Shown here: positions 33,147-41,445 of the stretch, one piece after another
Layout: each line of letters starts with the position of its first letter
How positions within the stretch are numbered: position 1 is the stretch's first letter
NCBI GenBank assembly: GCA_902557935.1
Contig: CACECJ010000007.1
Coordinates: forward strand, 1-41,821
DNA: 41,821 nucleotides
Direction of reading: 5' to 3'
Source of the DNA: an uncultured Pelagibacteraceae bacterium
GTDB lineage: Bacteria > Pseudomonadota > Alphaproteobacteria > Pelagibacterales > Pelagibacteraceae
The notes under the pieces: model-generated
Databases searched by the model: none
What the model was told of the DNA's origin: nothing
The model's input: only the letters and a program-made list of their open reading frames with translations
Made by a program: the position numbers and the translations under genes

Positions 33147-33887
33147 ATGAATAAAACTGCAATAATAATACCATCAAGATTAGCTGCTCAGCGATTGCCA
33201 AACAAACCTCTTAAACTAATAAAAAATAAAGAGATGATTCTTCATGTTTATGAGGCCGCAAAGATTGCTAAATCCGGAGAGGTAATAATAGCCACCCCAG
33301 ATCAAGCTATTATCAATTTAATTAAAAAATCTGGCGGAAACGCTGTGTTGACAACTAATGATCATAAAACAGGTACGGATAGAATTTTCGAAGCTTTTAA
33401 AAAAACGTTCAACAGTGATGCACATATAATTGTTAATCTTCAGGGAGACATGCCAAATATTGAACCGAAGGCTATTAAAGATTTAATTGATTATATGTAT
33501 TTAGGAAAGTGTGAAATAGGAACTTTAGCGAGTAAAGTCTCAGACTCTGAATTAGAGGATCAAAATATTGTTAAGGTGTGTGTAAAGGAAAAAATGAGGC
33601 CAGGCATGTTTGTTAAAGCTTTAGATTTTGTCAGAATACGTCCTAATAAACAGTACGAGTCCTATCATCACGTTGGTATTTATGCCTTTACCAATAAAGC
33701 TTTATTAAGGTATGTAAGCTTAAAAAGATCGAAACTCGAGCTAGAAAGAAAACTTGAGCAACTTAGGGCAATGGAAAATGACATGTTAATTCATGTAGGT
33801 TATATCAATTCCTCTCCTTTAAGTGTAGATACTGAAAAAGATTTAATAAAAGTTAAAAATTTAATGGAAAAAAATGAGAAAAATTAA
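33147..33887 (+). CDS. kdsB: 3-deoxy-manno-octulosonate cytidylyltransferase
   Basis: This enzyme activates KDO with CTP to CMP-KDO for LPS core synthesis. The 246-residue protein has IIPSRLAAQRLPNKPLKLI at the nucleotide-binding N-terminus, DHKTGTDRI, VNLQGDMPNI, YHHVGIYAF and the C-terminal VDTEKDL. These are standard KdsB signatures with mild variation (GDMP where GDEP is common). pheA begins within its last codons (14-base overlap). Confidence 0.94.
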   Translation: MNKTAIIIPSRLAAQRLPNKPLKLIKNKEMILHVYEAAKIAKSGEVIIATPDQAIINLIKKSGGNAVLTTNDHKTGTDRIFEAFKKTFNSDAHIIVNLQGDMPNIEPKAIKDLIDYMYLGKCEIGTLASKVSDSELEDQNIVKVCVKEKMRPGMFVKALDFVRIRPNKQYESYHHVGIYAFTNKALLRYVSLKRSKLELERKLEQLRAMENDMLIHVGYINSSPLSVDTEKDLIKVKNLMEKNEKN

Positions 33888-34716
33888 AATTGCTATACAA
33901 GGTGAATTGGGAGCTTATTCACATATCGCTGCAGAAAATTTATACAATGGAGCTGAAATCAAAACTTGTGCTACTTTTGAGGAAACTTTTAAGCAAGCAT
34001 ATAACGATCCTGATTATAAAATAGTAATACCTATTGAAAACTCTTTAGCTGGAAGGGTAGCTGATATTCATTATCTACTTCCAAAGTACAAACTACAAAT
34101 TCATGGCGAACACTTTCAAACAGTAGAGCACAACCTTCTTTGTAAAAAAGAGGCGAATATTAAAGATATAAAATATGTGAGAAGTCACGCTCAAGCTATT
34201 GGACAATGTCAAAATTTAATTAATAAAAAAAAATTTAAACAGATTATATCTGCTGATACAGCAGGATCCGCAAAAGATTTAGCAGAAGGAAACGACAAAT
34301 CTATTGCGGCAATCGCATCAGAACTTTCAGCGAAAATATATAATTTAAAAATTTTAGAGAGAAATGTGGAAGATGAAAAAGGAAATGTTACGCGATTTCT
34401 TGTTATGGGAAAAAATATTGAACAACCAGAATTTTCAGATAAAAAAAAATTCATTACAAGTTGTATTTTTAGAGTTAAAAGTGAGCCATCTGCTCTTTAC
34501 AAATGTTTGGGTGGTTTTGCTACAAACCAGGTCAATCTAACAAAGTTAGAAAGTTTCTCAGTAAAAAATACTTTTGAACAAGCAAATTTCTATCTAGATC
34601 TGGAAGGTCATTTAGACCAACCGGGAGTAAAGAAGGCATTAGAGGAACTTGGGTTTCATACAGAAACTTTAGATATTCTGGGAGTTTATGAGGCTTCAAA
34701 ATTTAGGGAAAAATAG
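33874..34716 (+). CDS. pheA: Prephenate dehydratase
   Basis: This is the monofunctional prephenate dehydratase (280 residues, no chorismate mutase domain) that forms phenylpyruvate for phenylalanine. The catalytic domain opens IAIQGELGAYSHIAAEN and includes IPIENSLAGRV and the substrate motif VTRFLVMG (about residues 167-174). A C-terminal ACT regulatory domain follows, with NLTKLESFSVKN, FYLDLEGHLD and the YEAS end. The Leu-Glu-Ser of the ACT domain usually mediates Phe feedback. Confidence 0.95.
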   Translation: MRKIKIAIQGELGAYSHIAAENLYNGAEIKTCATFEETFKQAYNDPDYKIVIPIENSLAGRVADIHYLLPKYKLQIHGEHFQTVEHNLLCKKEANIKDIKYVRSHAQAIGQCQNLINKKKFKQIISADTAGSAKDLAEGNDKSIAAIASELSAKIYNLKILERNVEDEKGNVTRFLVMGKNIEQPEFSDKKKFITSCIFRVKSEPSALYKCLGGFATNQVNLTKLESFSVKNTFEQANFYLDLEGHLDQPGVKKALEELGFHTETLDILGVYEASKFREK

Positions 34717-34738
34717 TCCACAAAATTCAATTCTACCC

Positions 34739-34768
34739 TTGTGGTAATTAAAATGATCTTGATATACT
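34739..34768 (+). promoter_or_regulatory. Probable sigma-70 promoter of the SRP RNA
   Basis: TTGTGG (34739-34744) and TATACT (34763-34768) are separated by 18 bases; the RNA's first predicted base is 6 bases after the -10. The -10 is near consensus, the -35 weaker. Confidence 0.6.
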
Positions 34769-34774
34769 CATACT

Positions 34775-34865
34775 GAGGTTGGCATCAGGTGGATGTTTCA
34801 TAAACCCGGTCAGGTCTGAAAAGAAGCAGCCGTAGTGAAAATTTTTCAGGTTGTTGCCTGCCTCT
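34775..34865 (+). ncRNA. ffs: Signal recognition particle RNA, small (4.5S) bacterial type
   Basis: This RNA scaffold of the SRP binds Ffh and guides membrane-protein ribosomes to FtsY. The diagnostic Ffh-binding helix 8 sequence, GGTCAGGTCTGAAAAG followed by AAGCAGCCGTAG, is at about 34808-34835. It matches E. coli 4.5S RNA, with the GGAA-type tetraloop changed to a GAAA-like loop. The ends GAGG (34775) and CCTC (34861-34864) pair to close the rod. It sits directly before dnaX and ends in TTTT, 6 bases from the dnaX ATG. Ends are approximate. Confidence 0.93.
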
Positions 34866-34871
34866 TTTAAA

Positions 34872-36551
34872 ATGATAAATAAAATTTTAGCTCTCAAATA
34901 TAGGCCACAAGAATTTAAAGATTTAATTGGCCAAGAGGTAATGGTGCAAACCATTAATAATGGAATCAAAATTGGTAAAACACCAAATGCCTACTTACTA
35001 ACTGGTATTAGAGGAGTTGGTAAAACTACAACTGCTAGATTAATAGCTAAAGCACTTAACTGCGATGCAAATCATAATCCAAAAATAAAATGTTCAAAAC
35101 AAAATTTTTGCGATACTTGTAAGGAAATTATAAATTCAAATCATATCGATATTTTAGAAATGGACGCAGCTTCCAAAACTGGAATTGATGATGTTAGAGA
35201 ATTAATTGAGAATTCAAAATACAGCCCCACAAGCGCTAAATTTAAAATATTTATAATTGACGAGGTACATATGTTATCTAAACAAGCCTTTAATGGTTTA
35301 TTAAAAACATTAGAAGAACCACCACCAAGTTTAAAATTTATTTTAGCAACTACAGAGGTTAGAAAAATACCAGTTACTATCTTATCTAGATGCCAGCGGT
35401 TTGATCTTAAAAGAGTAAGTGTTGAAAAATTAACTAATCACCTTAAAAATATATCATCAAATGAAAAGGGAAATATTTCTGAAGATGCAATAAAACTTAT
35501 AGCCAGAACATCTGAGGGATCAGTCAGAGACTCAATTTCGTTACTTGATCGAGCTTTAATTACTCAAACTGTAAAAGAAAATAAAACTTTAGAAGAGTCA
35601 GATGTAAGAAAGATGTTAGGATTAGCAGATAAAAGTAAAATTATTTTATTATTTAATGAAGTTCTAAATGGTGAAGAAAAGAACGCATTAAAATATCTTA
35701 AAGAATTAATTGAAGATGGTCTGGATGCAAAAAATTTTCTTAATGATATCCTAGAGATAATATACCTCTACAGCAGGCGCATAGATTTAGGGTCTATTGA
35801 AAAAGATATGTCAATTTCAGAGGAAGAACTCAAAATGATTGAAGCTTCAGCAAAAAATCTAGATATGCAAGATATTGGTTTATTTTGGCAGCTAACAATT
35901 AAAACAATAGATGATCTTCGGATAGTCGGTAACGAAAACTTGACACTTGAAATGTATATCACGCAACTAGTTCATTTAAAAAATTTACATGAAAAAAGTG
36001 AAACCACTAATCCAAATCAAATTTCTAAAAATAAAAGTGAAGATCTCCTCGGAAAAGAAATTAAAGAGACTAAAATTGATTCTAAGGCAACTAACCAGGT
36101 AAAAAATCAATTAAAAAGTACGGATCAAATCAAAGCTAACCCTGTAAAAACACTTTCTACTGATTCAGGGGGGTCAAAAATTGAAATCACAAGCTTTCAG
36201 GATTTGATAACTAAAGCTGATAAAGATAAAGAAATTGAACTTAAATATGATCTAGAAAGAAATGTTAAGCTAGTTAGTTTTAATTGGGGAAAAATTGATA
36301 TAAGTTTTAACGATAAACTAAATAAAAATTTTATTAAAACTTTAACAGAAAAATTACTTCAATGGACTGGTGAGAGGTGGATTATTTCATTAAGTAAAAA
36401 TAATCAAGCTAAAAGCATTTACGAGAAAAACTTAGAGAGTCAAAATATTGAAATTAAAAATTTTAAGGAAAATAAAGTTGCGAAAGAAATAGAAGCAGCT
36501 TTTCCAGATGCAAAACTGATTAGTGTTAAAAAGGAAGGAAATAATGAATAA
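34872..36551 (+). CDS. dnaX: DNA polymerase III subunits gamma/tau
   Basis: This is the AAA+ clamp-loader subunit of the replicase (559 residues). The N-terminal motif is LALKYRPQEFKDLIGQ, Walker A is GVGKTT (residues 48-53), and the zinc module has Cys in LNCDAN, KCSKQNFCDTC. Walker B is IIDEVHML, sensor 1 ATTEVRKIP, and the SRC motif is SRCQRFDLKR. The C-terminal tau part is Lys-rich and low in complexity. I place the start at ATG 34872 (MINKIL); the longer reading frame from 34851 lies in the SRP RNA. ybaB starts in its last codons, as in many bacteria. Confidence 0.95.
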   Translation: MINKILALKYRPQEFKDLIGQEVMVQTINNGIKIGKTPNAYLLTGIRGVGKTTTARLIAKALNCDANHNPKIKCSKQNFCDTCKEIINSNHIDILEMDAASKTGIDDVRELIENSKYSPTSAKFKIFIIDEVHMLSKQAFNGLLKTLEEPPPSLKFILATTEVRKIPVTILSRCQRFDLKRVSVEKLTNHLKNISSNEKGNISEDAIKLIARTSEGSVRDSISLLDRALITQTVKENKTLEESDVRKMLGLADKSKIILLFNEVLNGEEKNALKYLKELIEDGLDAKNFLNDILEIIYLYSRRIDLGSIEKDMSISEEELKMIEASAKNLDMQDIGLFWQLTIKTIDDLRIVGNENLTLEMYITQLVHLKNLHEKSETTNPNQISKNKSEDLLGKEIKETKIDSKATNQVKNQLKSTDQIKANPVKTLSTDSGGSKIEITSFQDLITKADKDKEIELKYDLERNVKLVSFNWGKIDISFNDKLNKNFIKTLTEKLLQWTGERWIISLSKNNQAKSIYEKNLESQNIEIKNFKENKVAKEIEAAFPDAKLISVKKEGNNE

Positions 36552-36864
36552 TTTTTCTGATATGCTGTCTAAAGCTAAAGTGATGCAGGAAAAAATGAGA
36601 GAAGTTCAAGAAAAAATTAAAAAGATAGAGGTAGAGGGAGTCTCTGGAGGTAATTTAGTAAAAGTTATATTAACAGGTGACTATGAAATTAAATCAATCG
36701 AGATTACTGAAAATGCTAAAAAAGAAGGCCAAGAAATAATTAATGATCTGATTATTGCTGCTTATAATAGTGCAAAGGAAAATTTAAAAAAAAAATCTGC
36801 GGAAGAATTATCCAAAGTAACCGGAGGTCTTAATCTTCCATCTGATTTTAAATTGCCTTTCTAA
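36544..36864 (+). CDS. ybaB: YbaB/EbfC family nucleoid-associated protein
   Basis: This is a small dimeric DNA-binding protein of 106 residues found between dnaX and recR in most bacteria. It has MLSKAKVMQEKMREVQEKI (long helix), VEGVSGGNLVKVILTGDYEI in the beta sheet, and KVTGGLNLP at the C-terminus, the family consensus. The start at ATG 36544 is supported by a GGAAGG Shine-Dalgarno at 36534-36539 and overlaps dnaX by 8 bases. The longer frame from 36523 lacks this support. Confidence 0.94.
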   Translation: MNNFSDMLSKAKVMQEKMREVQEKIKKIEVEGVSGGNLVKVILTGDYEIKSIEITENAKKEGQEIINDLIIAAYNSAKENLKKKSAEELSKVTGGLNLPSDFKLPF

Positions 36865-37466
36865 TGGAAAACGATATCCCAGAAATTAATGAACTAATTA
36901 AACAATTTTCTAAATTGCCAGGTTTAGGCCCTAAATCTGCAAAAAGAATTATCTTAAAATTAATTAATAATAAAGATAATATGGTAAAACCTTTAGCAAA
37001 GTCTCTAGCTGAAGTTTATAAGAAAGTAGTTCGTTGTACTGAATGTGGAAATTTGAAAATTATTGATAAAATTTGTATATGCACATCAGACAATTCTTAC
37101 GATAAGATTTGTGTAGTAGAAAATCTAGCCGATATGTGGGTTATTGACTCTGCTAATATATATAAAGGTCATTACCATATTCTTGGCGGGACATTAAATT
37201 CAAACGAAAACTATGAGCAAAAAAACTTACTTATTCAATCATTAGTAAGTAGAATTAAAAAAAACAACTTAAAAGAAGTAATAATTGCAACTAGTGCTAC
37301 TGTTGAGGGCCAAACGACAGCACATTATATAGAGGATATTATTAAAAGTGATAAAATTAAAATTACCAAATTAGCCCAGGGTTTGCCTGTAGGCGGTGAA
37401 ATAGAACAACTCGACGATGGCACTCTCTTTTCTGCTTTCAAAAACAGAGTTCCAGTAACCGATTAA
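36864..37466 (+). CDS. recR: Recombination protein RecR
   Basis: This recombination mediator acts with RecO (and RecF) to load RecA on gapped DNA. The 200-residue protein has a helix-hairpin-helix region [12 protein letters not shown] (about 18-29) and a C4 zinc motif CTEC plus CIC (one spacing shorter than usual, with cysteines at about 57, 60, 69, 71). The Toprim domain runs from VVENLAD to [12 protein letters not shown]. The dnaX-ybaB-recR order confirms it. It overlaps the convergent glcB 3' end by 4 bases. Confidence 0.95.
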   Translation: MENDIPEINELIKQFSKLPGLGPKSAKRIILKLINNKDNMVKPLAKSLAEVYKKVVRCTECGNLKIIDKICICTSDNSYDKICVVENLADMWVIDSANIYKGHYHILGGTLNSNENYEQKNLLIQSLVSRIKKNNLKEVIIATSATVEGQTTAHYIEDIIKSDKIKITKLAQGLPVGGEIEQLDDGTLFSAFKNRVPVTD

Positions 37467-39607
37467 TTTGTAGATTTTTTTTCTAATCTTTTTTGATGTA
37501 ATAATGGTTCAGTATATCCTGATGGTTGAACTCTTCCTTTAAAAACAAGATCGCAAGCGGCAGAAAATGCTATCGATTTTTCAAAATCTTCAGACATTTT
37601 TTTATATTTAGGATCATTTTTGTTTTGATCGTCAACTGTCTTTGCCATCTTTTTCATTATTTTCATGACTTGCTCTTTATTACAAATACCATGATGAAGC
37701 CAATTAGCAATATGCTGGGATGATATTCGTAATGTTGCTCGATCTTCCATTAATCCTACATTATTAATATCTGGGACTTTTGAGCAACCGACACCTTGAT
37801 CAATCCATCTGACCACATAACCTAATATACCTTGTGCGTTGTTCTCAATTTCACGATTAATATCTTCAACTGACCAATTAGGTCTATCAGCTTTTGGAAT
37901 ATCTAAAATATTCTCTACATTTGCCATTTCTCTTGATTTAATTTTATCTTGCTCATTAAATACATTAACTTTATGGTAGTGAAGAGAATGTAGTGTTGCT
38001 GCAGTAGGAGATGGCACCCAAGCACAGTTTGCGCCTGATTTTGGATGACCAATTTTTTGTTCCATCATATTCGCCATTTGATCTGGCATAGCCCACATTC
38101 CTTTACCTATTTGAGCTTTACCTGAAAAACCACATTTTAAACCTATGTCCACATTCCAGTTCTCATAAGTATTTAACCAAGTTGATTTTTTCATTTCTCC
38201 TTTGAATATCATTGGCCCTGCTTCAAAAGATGTGTGCATTTCATCTCCAGTTCTATCCAAGAAGCCAGTGTTTATAAAAACTATTCTATTTTTTACTTGT
38301 CTAATACATTCTTTTAAATTTACAGTTGTTCTTCTTTCTTCATCCATGATTCCGACTTTAATAGAGTACTTTTTGATTCCCAGTGTCTCTTCAACTCTCT
38401 CAAATAAAGTGTTAGTAAAAGCTACTTCTTCTGGTCCATGCATTTTAGGTTTAACAATGTAAACTGAACCCGTTCTCGAATTTTTTTTATTTTTGAAGTC
38501 ATGTAAAGCACATAATGTAGATACAAATGCATCTAAAATTCCCTCAGGTATTTCCTTTCCATCTTTTAAAAGTATTGCTGGGTTTGTCATTAAATGTCCT
38601 ACATTTCTATTTAACAATAAAGCTCTGCCATGAAGATTAATTTTTTCTCCATTTTTAGAGACATATGTTCTGTCTTGGTTAAGTTTTCTGACAATTTTTT
38701 TTCCATTTTTCTCAAAAGTAGAAGATAGATCTCCTTTCATTAGACCTAACCAATTTCGATAGCATTTAACTTTGTCCTCAGCATCAACAGCCGCTACAGA
38801 ATCTTCGTTATCTACAATCGTTGATAGAGCGGACTCCACCACTATATCCGAGATAGCCGCTTTATCAATTTTTCCAACCATGGTGTCAGAGTTTATTAAA
38901 ATATCTATATGAAGATTGTTATTCTTTATTAAAATTGAATTTGGATTTACTTTATCACCTTTATACCCTATGAACTGATCATTGTTTTTTAGAAAGTATT
39001 CTTTTGAATTCGAAAATACAACAAGTTTATTTTTCTCTATTTTAAATTTTGAAACATTCTTCCAACTGGTTTGTGATAATGGAATTCTTTCGTCTAGAAA
39101 ATCTCTTACAAAATTTATCACTTTTTTGGCTCTCTCTCGATCCCAACTTTTTCCTATACTTCCTGATATAATATCCGTACCATAAAGTGCATCGTACAAA
39201 CTCCCCCAACGTGCATTTGCAGCATTCAATGCGTAACGAGCGTTATCTACTGGAACTACTAGTTGAGGTCCTGCAATAGAGGAAATTTCTTCATCAATAT
39301 CGGCCGTCTCTATCTCAAAGTCATTTTTTTCATCAATTAAATAATCAATTGACTTTAAGAAATGCATGTATTCTTTTTTATTAAAGTCTTTACCTTTATT
39401 AGATTTATGCCAATCGTCTATTTTTTTTTGTATTATTTCTCTTTTTTGAATTAAAGCATTATTGATCGGCGACAGTTCATGGACAACTTCCGAAAATTTT
39501 TTCCAAAATTTATCAATATCAACGTTAGTGTTCGGAATTACCTCGTTATTTATAAACTCGAGGAGAGTTGAACTAACTTTTAAGCCACTTTTTTCTACCA
39601 TTTTCAT
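37463..39607 (-). CDS. glcB: Malate synthase G
   Basis: This enzyme condenses glyoxylate and acetyl-CoA to malate. The 714-residue, single-chain G form has the N-terminal clasp, [20 protein letters not shown], the active-site region [14 protein letters not shown] and [13 protein letters not shown], then [28 protein letters not shown] and the C-terminal [14 protein letters not shown]. The length and order are normal. Only 60 bases separate its start from the divergent accA start, so there is no room for the glycine riboswitch reported upstream of malate synthase in cultured SAR11. ATG 39601 (MVEKSG) is an alternative start. Confidence 0.95.
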   Translation of the reverse strand: MKMVEKSGLKVSSTLLEFINNEVIPNTNVDIDKFWKKFSEVVHELSPINNALIQKREIIQKKIDDWHKSNKGKDFNKKEYMHFLKSIDYLIDEKNDFEIETADIDEEISSIAGPQLVVPVDNARYALNAANARWGSLYDALYGTDIISGSIGKSWDRERAKKVINFVRDFLDERIPLSQTSWKNVSKFKIEKNKLVVFSNSKEYFLKNNDQFIGYKGDKVNPNSILIKNNNLHIDILINSDTMVGKIDKAAISDIVVESALSTIVDNEDSVAAVDAEDKVKCYRNWLGLMKGDLSSTFEKNGKKIVRKLNQDRTYVSKNGEKINLHGRALLLNRNVGHLMTNPAILLKDGKEIPEGILDAFVSTLCALHDFKNKKNSRTGSVYIVKPKMHGPEEVAFTNTLFERVEETLGIKKYSIKVGIMDEERRTTVNLKECIRQVKNRIVFINTGFLDRTGDEMHTSFEAGPMIFKGEMKKSTWLNTYENWNVDIGLKCGFSGKAQIGKGMWAMPDQMANMMEQKIGHPKSGANCAWVPSPTAATLHSLHYHKVNVFNEQDKIKSREMANVENILDIPKADRPNWSVEDINREIENNAQGILGYVVRWIDQGVGCSKVPDINNVGLMEDRATLRISSQHIANWLHHGICNKEQVMKIMKKMAKTVDDQNKNDPKYKKMSEDFEKSIAFSAACDLVFKGRVQPSGYTEPLLHQKRLEKKSTN

Positions 39608-39667
39608 TATGAGCCGATCTTTACAATATTTTATAATATAATAATACTATTATTATTGTAACATTTT

Positions 39668-40774
39668 ATGAAAAACTATTTAGATTTCGAAAAAGAAATA
39701 AAAGCTCTGGAGCAAGAAGTGGAAGGATTAAAAAGCCCTTTTGGTTCAGAGGGGATATCTGAAGTCGATACAGATAAAATTAAGGGTACTCAGCAAGAAA
39801 TTAATAAAAAATTAGAGGAGATATATTCTAATCTTAACAGTTGGCAACGCACACAAGTCGCAAGACATGAAGACCGACCAAAAGCAAATTTTTATATAAA
39901 AAAAATATTTTCACAATTCACTTTACTTTCCGGTGATAGATATTTCGGAGACGACAAATCTGTAATTGCTGGGTTTGGTTTAATAGATAATAAATCAGTT
40001 TTAATTATTGGACAGGAAAAAGGAGAGGACCTTAATAGTCGTATTGAAAGAAATTTTGGAATGATGCGTCCAGAGGGATATAGAAAATGTATAAGGCTTA
40101 TGAAACTTGCCGATAGATTTCAAATACCTGTTATAAGTTTTATTGATACTCCAGGAGCTTACCCAGGAATTGGAGCTGAACAGAGAGGGCAAGCCTCCGC
40201 TATTGCAAATTCAATTGAGTGCTGTATGTCATTAACTGTTCCGAACATTTCCATAATAATTGGAGAAGGAGGATCTGGTGGAGCAATTGCTTTGGCGTCT
40301 TCAAATAAAGTTATAATGTTAGAAAATTCAATTTATTCTGTAATATCTCCGGAAGGTTGCGCATCTATTTTATGGCGTGATCCAAGTAAATCTTTGCAAG
40401 CCGCAGAGGCGATGAAACTTACTGCTAAAGATTTACTAAAATTAAAAATAATTGATGAGGTAATACCAGAACCATTAGGAGGAGCTCATAGAGACCCAGA
40501 AGCTATTGCCGCAGATATTAAATTTTCAATTATAAAAAATCTAAAAAATTTTGAAAGTTATAGTAAAGATGAAATATATGACCACAGAAAATCTAAATTT
40601 TTACTAATAGGAAGAGATCAAGGGTTCAGCAAATCTTCTGATATCACTGACGGAGGATTAAGTTATAAGGAATCTGCCTTCAATAAACTTAAATCTCAGA
40701 TAAACAAAAATAAATATGTTTATGGAGGGTTAGGACTTATTGTTATTATTGGCCTTATAGCCTTATTATCTTAG
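39668..40774 (+). CDS. accA: Acetyl-CoA carboxylase carboxyltransferase alpha subunit with C-terminal membrane helix
   Basis: This subunit transfers CO2 from carboxybiotin to acetyl-CoA, forming malonyl-CoA with AccD. The core (about residues 1-315) is standard: the helical LDFEKEIKALEQEV start, RPEGYRKCIRLMKLADRF, FIDTPGAYPGIGAEQRGQ, GEGGSGGAIAL and SPEGCASILWRD. The protein is 368 residues instead of about 317-320. The extra tail has a hydrophilic linker and ends in a hydrophobic helix (about 347-367, VYGGLGLIVIIGLIALLS) at the very C-terminus. That is the form of a tail anchor and would tether the carboxyltransferase to the inner membrane. Confidence 0.94.
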   Translation: MKNYLDFEKEIKALEQEVEGLKSPFGSEGISEVDTDKIKGTQQEINKKLEEIYSNLNSWQRTQVARHEDRPKANFYIKKIFSQFTLLSGDRYFGDDKSVIAGFGLIDNKSVLIIGQEKGEDLNSRIERNFGMMRPEGYRKCIRLMKLADRFQIPVISFIDTPGAYPGIGAEQRGQASAIANSIECCMSLTVPNISIIIGEGGSGGAIALASSNKVIMLENSIYSVISPEGCASILWRDPSKSLQAAEAMKLTAKDLLKLKIIDEVIPEPLGGAHRDPEAIAADIKFSIIKNLKNFESYSKDEIYDHRKSKFLLIGRDQGFSKSSDITDGGLSYKESAFNKLKSQINKNKYVYGGLGLIVIIGLIALLS

Positions 40775-40908
40775 TATTGTTGCATAAAAACAATTGTGGC
40801 AAATAATATTTTTCTCCTATTGACTTCCATCGTGTAAATCTATTTAAGGGTCTTCAAGACTAACTTATGGTTAGTTAAAGTTAATAATAATAAGGAAAAA
40901 CAATAAAT
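40775..40908 (+). promoter_or_regulatory. Promoter and long leader of the cold-shock gene
   Basis: TTGACT (40820-40825) is a near-consensus -35; TATTTA/TTTAAG near 40841-40848 is a weaker -10. The leader has a 6-bp hairpin, ACTAAC-TTATG-GTTAGT (40859-40875), then an A-rich stretch with AAGGA as Shine-Dalgarno. Cold-shock genes commonly have structured leaders that act as thermosensors. Nothing else is seen in this gap. Confidence 0.45.
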
Positions 40909-41121
40909 ATGAGTACACTAAAAGGTAAAGTTAAGTGGTTCAATGGTACTAAAGGATATGGTTTCATTGAAAGAGAAGACAAAGAAAAAGACGTGTTCGT
41001 CCATTCTTCTGCAGTTAGAGAAGCTGGTTTAAAGTATTTAAACGAGGGTGATGAGTTAACGTTTGAAGTGGAGAGCACAGAAAAAGGTCCTTCAGCAGTA
41101 AAACTGCAGAAAACATCTTAA
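40909..41121 (+). CDS. Cold-shock domain protein (CspA family)
   Basis: This single-stranded nucleic-acid-binding OB-fold protein has 70 residues. RNP1 is KGYGFIER and RNP2 is VFVHSSAV; the sequence begins [16 protein letters not shown], the family consensus. It has no extensions. It acts as an RNA chaperone, likely constitutive or cold-induced. An AT-rich 134-base leader with a hairpin precedes it. Confidence 0.96.
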   Translation: MSTLKGKVKWFNGTKGYGFIEREDKEKDVFVHSSAVREAGLKYLNEGDELTFEVESTEKGPSAVKLQKTS

Positions 41122-41144
41122 TCTAAATTTCCAAAAATCACTGA

Positions 41145-41191
41145 TTATCGGGGCATTAATTCTAGTCTTAAACTATTTTTATTGTCCCGCT
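41145..41191. other. Imperfect stem-loop downstream of the cold-shock gene
   Basis: CGGGGCA (from about 41149) can pair with TGTCCCG (to about 41189), seven pairs including one G-U, across an AT-rich loop that could pair partly further. No T run follows on the plus strand. It may be a terminator or 3'-end stabiliser; support is weak. Confidence 0.3.
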
Positions 41192-41200
41192 AATTTCATC

Positions 41201-41229
41201 TTGAAAAAGTCACAATTATTTTCTACATA
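41201..41229 (+). promoter_or_regulatory. Sigma-70 promoter for the tRNA-His-hisS transcript
   Basis: TTGAAA (41201-41206), a 17-base spacer and TACATA (41224-41229) make one of the best promoter matches in the window. Transcription would start near 41236, about 130 bases before tRNA-His, giving a leader that holds a 26-codon frame and two hairpins. A perfect TATAAT at 41312-41317 is a second possible -10 but has no matching -35. Confidence 0.6.
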
Positions 41230-41235
41230 GAGATC

Positions 41236-41316
41236 ATGATTATGGAAAAAAGAATCATTTCAACATTTAGAGCACATTCTCACAGAATGCACGCTAGGCT
41301 ATTGCTTAGCTTATAA
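41236..41316 (+). CDS. Possible 26-residue leader peptide with His cluster, before tRNA-His
   Basis: ATG at 41236 opens a 26-codon frame with a basic product containing His-Ser-His-Arg-Met-His (residues 14-19) and an LLLSL end. Its start coincides with the predicted transcription start, so it would be leaderless or use the ATG at 41242 (GGTTATGG-like context, no real Shine-Dalgarno). Two hairpins overlap the frame: CATTCT-CAC-AGAATG (41275-41289), covering the His codons, and GCTAGGC-TATT-GCTTAGC (41293-41310). The layout resembles a his-type leader, but no U-rich terminator follows the second hairpin. It may be chance. Confidence 0.3.
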   Translation: MIMEKRIISTFRAHSHRMHARLLLSL

Positions 41317-41364
41317 TCAAAAATATATAAATTTAACTAAAATTAAGATAAAAATAACAGGGAT

Positions 41365-41441
41365 GCAGCAGTAGCTCAGTTGGTTAGAGCACTAGTTTGT
41401 GGAACTAGGGGTCGGTGGTTCGAATCCACCCTGCTGTACCA
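41365..41441 (+). tRNA. tRNA-His (anticodon GTG), without G-1
   Basis: This is a cloverleaf of 77 bases with encoded CCA. The acceptor is GCAGCAG/CTGCTGT (first pair G-U), the D arm begins GCTC, the anticodon arm is CTAGT-TTGTGGA-ACTAG with GTG, and the T arm is GGTGG-TTCGAAT-CCACC. The base before position 1 is T and the discriminator is A73. The G-1:C73 pair that marks tRNA-His in most bacteria is missing, as reported for a group of alphaproteobacteria. hisS starts 4 bases after the CCA, so both are probably on one transcript. Confidence 0.96.
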
Positions 41442-41445
41442 AAAA

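Noticed and set aside
35990-36150. Programmed frameshift site in dnaX that would make a gamma subunit
   Set aside because: A-rich runs occur, but I found no clear A-AAA-AAG heptamer with a following stem-loop; A runs are common in this genome.
39608-39667. Glycine riboswitch before glcB
   Set aside because: Only 60 bases, AT-rich and without the conserved aptamer elements; it is noted as an absence instead.
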